Assembly (NCBI RefSeq): GCF_001519065.1
Contig: NZ_KQ954253.1
Span: 1-64,000, forward strand
DNA length: 64,000 nucleotides
Reading direction: 5' to 3'
DNA from: Novosphingobium sp. FSW06-99
GTDB taxonomy: Bacteria > Pseudomonadota > Alphaproteobacteria > Sphingomonadales > Sphingomonadaceae
In this document: positions 58,787 through 64,000 of the stretch, piece after piece
Numbering within the stretch: the stretch's first letter is position 1
Layout: every line of letters starts with the position of its first letter
Notes under the pieces: generated by a model
Told to the model about the DNA's origin: nothing
The model's database searches: none
The model's input: only the letters and a program-made list of their open reading frames with translations
Program-made: the position numbers and the translations under genes

Positions 58787-60352
58787 TCAGATGCGGAACT
58801 CGATCAGCGTCGGGCCGGTGGTTGCAAAGGCCCAGGCCAACGCCGGATCGATCCCGTCCACATCGGCAACGCAGCGCGACGCCACACCCAGGCCCGCGGC
58901 GATGGCCGCAAAATCGATGCCTTCGATGGCGGTGCCCGGCAGGTCGCCCAACCCGAAGCGGTCCGCAAAATTGTCGAGCGCGGCATAACGCCGGTTGTTG
59001 AGCACGACATAGGCGATATCGGCACCGGCCTGTGCGGCGCTCCACAGGCCCTGGATGGTGTACATTGCCGATCCGTCGCCGAGCAGCGCGATGATCTTGG
59101 TCTTGGGACAGGCGCGTGCCACCCCGACTGCGGCCGGCAAGGCATAGCCAAGACCGCCCGCTGCCGTCGTGTAAAAGCCTGCCTGCCGGATCACCGGCAG
59201 GACCGCCTGCAGGGCCTGGCGCGCGGTCGGTGCCTCTTCGACCAGAATTGCATCGGGCGGTCGGTTCCGCGCAATCCGCGCCAGGATATGGGCTGGCGTC
59301 ATCCCCGGTTCGGGCACCGGGCGGGCCCGCAAGGCGCGGCGACTGTATGCCGCCCGCGCGGTGGTCACCTCGGCCAGCGCAAACAACCCATAGGCGACAT
59401 CGCCGAGTACCCCCGTCCCGCCCGGCAGTGCCGACAGATGCGCCGGATCGTCGCTCAGCAGGCCCAGCCGCGCATGGTCTGGCCATGGTGGCCCCCCGCC
59501 TTCGGCGTGCCAGGTAAAGACGGGCGCCCCGGCGACGAGAATGCCGTCATATGGGGCCAGGCAGTCCACGATCCGTTCACGAAAGCCGGGCAGAAATCCG
59601 GCAAAGCGCGGGTGATCTTCGGGAAAACACTCGCGCCCGCACAAGGGTGCAGTCCACACATCGGCACCGATGCGTTCGGCAAGCCTGATCGCATCATCCC
59701 ACCCGCCACAGCGCGCCACCCCGGCGCCCAGCACCAGCGCTGGTCGCCCTGACCCATCCAGCATGGCGGCCAGCCCGGAGATGCCGTCAGCTTGCGGCGC
59801 GGTCCTGAGCGTCAGCGCGGGAAGCGTTGGCATGACACAAGGCCGATCCCAGTCATCCACCGGCACCGACACGAACACCGGACCGGTGGGCGGTGTCATT
59901 GCCATGTGAAAAGCCCGGACAAGGGCTGCCGGAACATCCTCGGGCCGGGCCGGTTCGAGCGCCCATTTGACATAAGGGCGCGGAAACTCGCTGGCCCGCT
60001 CGGCCCCCAGGAATGGATCGAACGGCAAGAGCGCGCGCGCCTGTTGTCCCGCGGTGATCACCAGCGGGGTGCCATTGCGAAAACTGGTGAACAAGTTGCC
60101 CAGCGCGTTGCCGGTCCCGGCGGCGGAATGCAGGTTGACCAGCGCGGGGCGTCGGCTGGCCTGCGCATAGCCATCGGCCATGGCGATCACCACAGCCTCG
60201 TTCAGGCCAAGCACATAAGCGATATCGTCGGGCATCGCCTGAAGCATCGGCAATTCGGTCGAGCCCGGATTGCCGAACAGCGCGTCGACACCGAAATGGC
60301 GGAACACCGCGAAAGCCGCTTCGTGAACCGTTATGGTACGTACGGCGGTCAT
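58787..60352 (-). CDS. benzoylformate decarboxylase-like ThDP enzyme
   Basis: A 521-residue thiamine diphosphate enzyme closely resembling benzoylformate decarboxylase (MdlC). Catalytic residues are in place with an offset of five: Ser31 (GNPGSTELP), Glu52 (LGLNEAVV) and His75 (NLHSAAGTGN). The second His lies in APVFTWHAEG. The ThDP-binding GDGSAMYTIQGLWSAAQAG-like segment is in the C-terminal third. It would decarboxylate an aroylformate to an aromatic aldehyde. The ATG at 60352 overlaps the MFS stop by four bases. Confidence 0.87.
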   Translation of the reverse strand: MTAVRTITVHEAAFAVFRHFGVDALFGNPGSTELPMLQAMPDDIAYVLGLNEAVVIAMADGYAQASRRPALVNLHSAAGTGNALGNLFTSFRNGTPLVITAGQQARALLPFDPFLGAERASEFPRPYVKWALEPARPEDVPAALVRAFHMAMTPPTGPVFVSVPVDDWDRPCVMPTLPALTLRTAPQADGISGLAAMLDGSGRPALVLGAGVARCGGWDDAIRLAERIGADVWTAPLCGRECFPEDHPRFAGFLPGFRERIVDCLAPYDGILVAGAPVFTWHAEGGGPPWPDHARLGLLSDDPAHLSALPGGTGVLGDVAYGLFALAEVTTARAAYSRRALRARPVPEPGMTPAHILARIARNRPPDAILVEEAPTARQALQAVLPVIRQAGFYTTAAGGLGYALPAAVGVARACPKTKIIALLGDGSAMYTIQGLWSAAQAGADIAYVVLNNRRYAALDNFADRFGLGDLPGTAIEGIDFAAIAAGLGVASRCVADVDGIDPALAWAFATTGPTLIEFRI

Positions 60353-61584
60353 GCCCGGCCCCCTTGCGATGCCTTGGGCGAGGGGCGGCCCCTTGCCAGC
60401 GCGAGCGAAGCCACCAGGGCAATTGCCAGCGGCAGCACCGGCAGAAAGAAAAAGCGATGGTCGCGGTCGATCCCGGCGGTGGCCGCAACCGAACCAACCA
60501 ACGGCCCCATGATCGACCCCACCCGCGCAATGCCAAGCGACCAGCCAAGGCCCGTGGCGCGTGACGCCATCGGATAGAGCCCGCCCGCCGCACCGTTGAT
60601 GGCATTGAGCGTGCCCGCCACGAAAAAGCCCGCCACGATAAACAGCGCCAGACTGACGGATGGCCCGGCCGGAAATGCCCCCAGCAGCAGCATGGTCACG
60701 CAAGCCCCGGACATGAACAGTGCAGCGGTTTGCCAGTGCCCGCGTGTCAACAGCAGGCTGGCGACGATCCCCCCGCTTACGCCGCCTGCGTGAAAGGCGG
60801 TCGTGGTCCAGGCTGCCGATGCCGGCGATTGCCCGACGCGCGCCACCATCAGCGGGATCCAGCTTGAAAGCAGGTGGAATGCCAGCGACATGCTGGCGAA
60901 CACCACCCAGACCGTCAGCGTCGAAGCGCGCAGCGAAGGCACCAGAATGGCCCGCACGCTGCCGCGTTTGTGCCGCACATCATCGGCTGCAAGCGGTGGC
61001 TCGCGCAAGCACAGCGCCAGCAACAGGGCGATTGCCACAGGCAGCACACCGCCAACCACAAAGACCCCGCGCCAATGCCAATGCGGCAGGATTTCGGCGG
61101 AAGTGACCCCGGCCAACACGCCGCCCATCGTGATGCCGATGCCGACCAGCCCGGTCATGCTGGCCTGGCGGTGTTCTTCGAACATCTCTCCGGCAAGGGT
61201 CAGCCCGTTGGGCATCACCGCGCCCAGACCGATCCCGATCAGGAACCGCAGCACGGCGAGCTGGGTGATCGACGTGGCGCTGGCCGCACCCAGCGACAAC
61301 AGCCCATAGGCAAGGCTCGCCACGATCAGCACCGGTTTGCGTCCGTACCTGTCGCCCAGCGGGGCCACCTGGGTGGAACCCAGCAGGATGCCGACCAGAC
61401 TGGCGCTCAGCAACGGGCCCAATTGTGAACGGCTGATCCCGAAATCGGCGACGATCGAGGGGCCGACCAGATTGGCTGCCTGCAGATCGAAACCTTCGAC
61501 CATCAGCGTCAGCATGACCAGCGCCACGCCAACCAGCCGCCCGGCCTGTGTGGCGCCATGGCCCACGCGCACGGAATTCGTCAT
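60349..61584 (-). CDS. aromatic acid/H+ symporter family MFS transporter
   Basis: A 411-residue MFS protein of the aromatic acid:H+ symporter type (PcaK/BenK-like). EGFDLQAANLVGPSI holds the conserved Asp of helix 1, and GDRYGRKPVLIVAS is the helix 2-3 loop motif. RFLIGIGLGAVMPNGLTLAGEM is also diagnostic. The ATG at 61584 has GAAGGGG eight bases upstream and is preferred to 61626 and other in-frame ATGs. It probably brings the aromatic acid released by the esterase into the cytoplasm. Confidence 0.88.
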   Translation of the reverse strand: MTNSVRVGHGATQAGRLVGVALVMLTLMVEGFDLQAANLVGPSIVADFGISRSQLGPLLSASLVGILLGSTQVAPLGDRYGRKPVLIVASLAYGLLSLGAASATSITQLAVLRFLIGIGLGAVMPNGLTLAGEMFEEHRQASMTGLVGIGITMGGVLAGVTSAEILPHWHWRGVFVVGGVLPVAIALLLALCLREPPLAADDVRHKRGSVRAILVPSLRASTLTVWVVFASMSLAFHLLSSWIPLMVARVGQSPASAAWTTTAFHAGGVSGGIVASLLLTRGHWQTAALFMSGACVTMLLLGAFPAGPSVSLALFIVAGFFVAGTLNAINGAAGGLYPMASRATGLGWSLGIARVGSIMGPLVGSVAATAGIDRDHRFFFLPVLPLAIALVASLALARGRPSPKASQGGRA

Positions 61585-61601
61585 GTCATCATCCCCTTCG
61601 A

Positions 61602-63308
61602 TCATGATTCGGTGCGCAAGCGGCAATGGAAGCTGGCGCTTTTTTCCGGATTTCCATGACCATCATAGATCGCCGCCGCTGGCCAGACGCACAGCGGTCG
61701 CTCGCGTCCGGGCCAGGGGCTGGCCGCACCGGCGCGCGCAATGATCCGGCGCGGGGCCCGATGATGTTCGACCCAATCGACCAGGGCCGCAAAGGCCGGA
61801 ATCTCGTCGGTTGCGGGGCCACCGGCACAGTGGTTCATGCCCGGCACGGCAAATGTGCGCAGCACGCCTTGCGACCCGCCAGGCATGCGCGCATCCACCG
61901 CCTTGACCCAGTTCAGCGTGTCGGCAAGCGAAAACGCCGGGTCCGAGGCGCCGTGCAGCACGATCATCCTGCCGCCGCGCGCCCTGAAAGCGGACAGATC
62001 GGTGGACTGCGCGCCGATATCGCGCCAACTCGATCGCACAAACGGCGGGGCCACGGCGGTAATCTGTGCATCGGCGCGGGCGATGTCGAAATTCAGCACG
62101 AAGGCGAGCGAAGCGTCGAGGCCGGTCGACGTGTCGATCGCGGTGGGCGGCGTGGTGAAGATCGCGCCCAGCGAAGGCGCGCCCATCTTCAGGCCGACCG
62201 ATATGCCATGCACCCGATCACCCAGCAGCCATGCCCGCCAGCCCGGCGTTCCCCAGCCCGCATCCCACGGCAATCCGGCATAAAAGACCTGGCCCCGGCC
62301 ATCGGCCGGACCGTCGTGAAGCCGCACCAGCGCCTTGACCTGGGCACTGGCCAAACAGGTGTCCTGTTTGGCCGCCGAACAGGTCACGCGCGCAAGTTCG
62401 GGCAAGACGCGTGCCGATGTGCAGGCTCGGGTATCGGCGATGATGCCGTCTGCCAGTCCATCGAGCCCGTCGCAGGCACCCAGCACCGCCTTTTGCAGCA
62501 GCGCCAGATCGCCGTCCGAAAAGGCATTGGCGAGGGTCACCGGCGTCACGCTGTGGCCGGACTGGCGCACCACATCGGCCAGCACTTGCGTACCCCATGC
62601 CTTTGCCGCCGCCGCACGCGGCAGGGCAAAGCCCGGCGCTGCCGCAACGATGCCGTCAAACAGCGCCGGATAGCGCTGTGCCAGCATCATCCCTTCCTGG
62701 CCGCCCTTTGAACAGCCGACGAAATAGCTGAACGCGGGCTTGCGGCCGTAATAGCGCCGGATCGTCGCCAGCGCCGCCCCCGTTGCCGCAGGCAACGACG
62801 TTCCACCATAGTCGGCGCGGGCCTGGGGGTCGAAACCGAACGCCGACGCGCCACCGCGGTCGGGCACCGTATTGGTGGCGTTGTCGTGCCCCGAATCCTG
62901 CGACAACACTGCATAGCCCTGCTTCAGGGCCGAAGGCGCACCTGGGACCAGGCGCCCCAGTGCATCGCCGAGTTCACCGTTGCTGCCCCCGCCGCCCTGA
63001 AAGAAGAAGCGCCCGTTCCAGCGGTCGGGCAGGCGCAAGTGGATGCGGATCGCGTAATGCTGACCATCCACCCCGACCCGTTCGTGCATCACGCCGATGA
63101 TCTCGCAATGCGCCGGGATCGTGCCATCCGGTCCGGCCGCAAGCCAGCGCGCCTGGACAATCCGCACGGCATCGCCCCGCCAGGGGATGATGCCGCCCCC
63201 GGCCAGTGCGCCACAGGTGGCCGAGGGCACAGCACTCGCGCTGGCCGTTGCAGACAGGGCAAGTGCGGCAAACACCGCCCCTGCCCCGCCGTGACCCTTG
63301 TGCAGCAT
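61602..63308 (-). CDS. tannase/feruloyl esterase family hydrolase
   Basis: A 568-residue secreted or periplasmic esterase of the tannase/feruloyl esterase family, which releases aromatic acids from plant esters. The signal peptide ends near ATASASAVPSA. The nucleophile is Ser in GCSKGGQEG with the neighbouring Cys. Family-specific features include RFFFQGGGGSNGELGDALG, and the C-terminal GMNHC carries the His with the paired Cys. The ATG at 63308 overlaps the TonB receptor stop by one base. It fits an operon that imports and trims lignin-type phenolic esters. Confidence 0.87.
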   Translation of the reverse strand: MLHKGHGGAGAVFAALALSATASASAVPSATCGALAGGGIIPWRGDAVRIVQARWLAAGPDGTIPAHCEIIGVMHERVGVDGQHYAIRIHLRLPDRWNGRFFFQGGGGSNGELGDALGRLVPGAPSALKQGYAVLSQDSGHDNATNTVPDRGGASAFGFDPQARADYGGTSLPAATGAALATIRRYYGRKPAFSYFVGCSKGGQEGMMLAQRYPALFDGIVAAAPGFALPRAAAAKAWGTQVLADVVRQSGHSVTPVTLANAFSDGDLALLQKAVLGACDGLDGLADGIIADTRACTSARVLPELARVTCSAAKQDTCLASAQVKALVRLHDGPADGRGQVFYAGLPWDAGWGTPGWRAWLLGDRVHGISVGLKMGAPSLGAIFTTPPTAIDTSTGLDASLAFVLNFDIARADAQITAVAPPFVRSSWRDIGAQSTDLSAFRARGGRMIVLHGASDPAFSLADTLNWVKAVDARMPGGSQGVLRTFAVPGMNHCAGGPATDEIPAFAALVDWVEHHRAPRRIIARAGAASPWPGRERPLCVWPAAAIYDGHGNPEKSASFHCRLRTES

Positions 63309-64000
63309 CAGAAATGCACCGTCGCCCGCACACCATAAGTGCGCGGCGCCGACCAGAATTCATCGTTTCCGTTGCTGGCCCATTGCCCGGTGACATAGCG
63401 GTTGTTGGTCAGGTTGTTGACGTAGCCTTCGACCGACCAGCGATCGAGATCATAAGTCAGCAGGGCGGACCATACCCCATGCGCGCGCAGATAGTCGGTG
63501 GTGGTGACATAGAAGTAATTCGCCCACTGCGAACCGACATAGGCATAGTTTACGCGCGGCGTCAGGACCGAGTCGTGCGGCAACCTGAAACGGTAATCGG
63601 CACCGAAATTGAAGGTCCAGGTCGGGCTGTAGAGGTTCGGCCCCCCGCCTGCCGTGCCGATATAGGGCGTATAGTTGAAACAGGTGGGTGTGGCCGGGCA
63701 CTGCGGACCCAGCGCCGAGGACCCGCCACCGGGCAAGTAGCGTTCATTGACAATGGTCACCGGCGCCAGGTGCGAATGAACGTAGGCAAAGCCACTGTCG
63801 AAATCGAACCTGTCGATTTTTGCCTGAACCTGCCCTTCAACGCCATAAATGGTCGAATGCGTAACGTTGTAAACGCCCGAGATGCCATCTGACGGATCGA
63901 CGGAGTCGAACTGGAAATTGCTGTAATTCATGTAGAAACCACCCACCTGCGTACGCAGGTGGTTATCCAGCAGGGTGGATTTCCAGCCAGCTTCATAATC
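63308..64000 (-). CDS. TonB-dependent receptor (C-terminal part; gene continues beyond the window)
   Basis: The last 230 residues of a TonB-dependent receptor barrel. DYEAGWKSTLLDNHLRTQVGG at the window edge, FYMNYSNFQFDS, and the terminal VRATVHF with its aromatic C-terminus are typical. The frame is open to the right edge, so start, signal peptide and plug lie outside. It is the first visible gene of the operon ending in ligW and probably takes up the aromatic ester processed by the esterase. Confidence 0.88.
   Translation of the reverse strand, partial: DYEAGWKSTLLDNHLRTQVGGFYMNYSNFQFDSVDPSDGISGVYNVTHSTIYGVEGQVQAKIDRFDFDSGFAYVHSHLAPVTIVNERYLPGGGSSALGPQCPATPTCFNYTPYIGTAGGGPNLYSPTWTFNFGADYRFRLPHDSVLTPRVNYAYVGSQWANYFYVTTTDYLRAHGVWSALLTYDLDRWSVEGYVNNLTNNRYVTGQWASNGNDEFWSAPRTYGVRATVHF

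Noticed and set aside
1..64000. Mobile element, prophage, CRISPR or tRNA
   Set aside because: No transposase, integrase, repeat-spacer array or cloverleaf-like sequence was recognised on either strand.

Overview
The window looks like an accessory catabolic region from an alphaproteobacterium of the order Sphingomonadales (Novosphingobium, Sphingobium or Sphingomonas type). This rests on high GC, three TonB-dependent receptors of the sphingomonad type, a LigW-type decarboxylase, a two-subunit hydroquinone dioxygenase, fused operons with 1-4 nt overlaps, and a dense mix of short-chain dehydrogenases, MFS carriers and TetR/IclR regulators. No rRNA, tRNA, phage, transposase or CRISPR was seen.

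Region 1 (1-5.9 kb) holds a partial membrane-protein locus, an SDR/TetR divergent pair with two perfect operators, a Coq4-like/TetR divergent pair with its own operator, two further SDR genes and a truncated SDR remnant.

Region 2 (4.0-20.4 kb) looks like one regulon. A minus-strand operon reads VOC protein, RidA, DSD1-type PLP enzyme, HpaI-type aldolase and N-acyl-D-amino-acid deacylase. Around it lie a class II aldolase, a TetR regulator, a TonB receptor, an orphan N,N-dimethylformamidase-like protein, an MFS carrier and an SMP-30 lactonase. A shared 18-bp box (ATATAG-N6-CTATAT) sits in front of the SDR, operon, aldolase, receptor, carrier and lactonase genes. I infer a pathway for an N-acylated or amide-bearing compound with a D-amino-acid-like part.

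Region 3 (20.7-50.2 kb) is an aromatic degradation cluster. It contains two HsaA/HpaB-like flavin oxygenases, a separate flavin reductase, an MhpA-type hydroxylase, a single-domain extradiol-like protein, hydroxyquinol 1,2-dioxygenase, HqdA/HqdB hydroquinone dioxygenase, a hydroxymuconic semialdehyde dehydrogenase and maleylacetate reductase. Downstream-type enzymes are an FAH hydrolase, dienelactone hydrolase-like protein, fused CoA transferase, thiolase-fold protein plus DUF35 partner, and a maleate isomerase-like protein. A TonB receptor, MFS carriers and two IclR regulators complete it. A second repeated 15-bp box (about GTCCG-N3-GGYGTMC) marks its promoters. Hydroquinone and hydroxyquinol cleavage both lead to maleylacetate and then 3-oxoadipate; the parent compound is not evident.

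Region 4 (50.4-55.9 kb) is a compact minus-strand operon: DUF2975 membrane protein, small XRE regulator, NodT-type outer-membrane lipoprotein, MacA-like adaptor, ABC ATPase and MacB-like permease. A 39-bp inverted repeat lies upstream.

Region 5 (56.2-64 kb) is a tight minus-strand operon entering from beyond the right edge: TonB receptor, tannase/feruloyl-esterase-like enzyme, aromatic-acid MFS carrier, benzoylformate decarboxylase-like enzyme, aldehyde dehydrogenase and LigW-like 5-carboxyvanillate decarboxylase. It looks like uptake and side-chain processing of lignin-related aromatic esters or acids.
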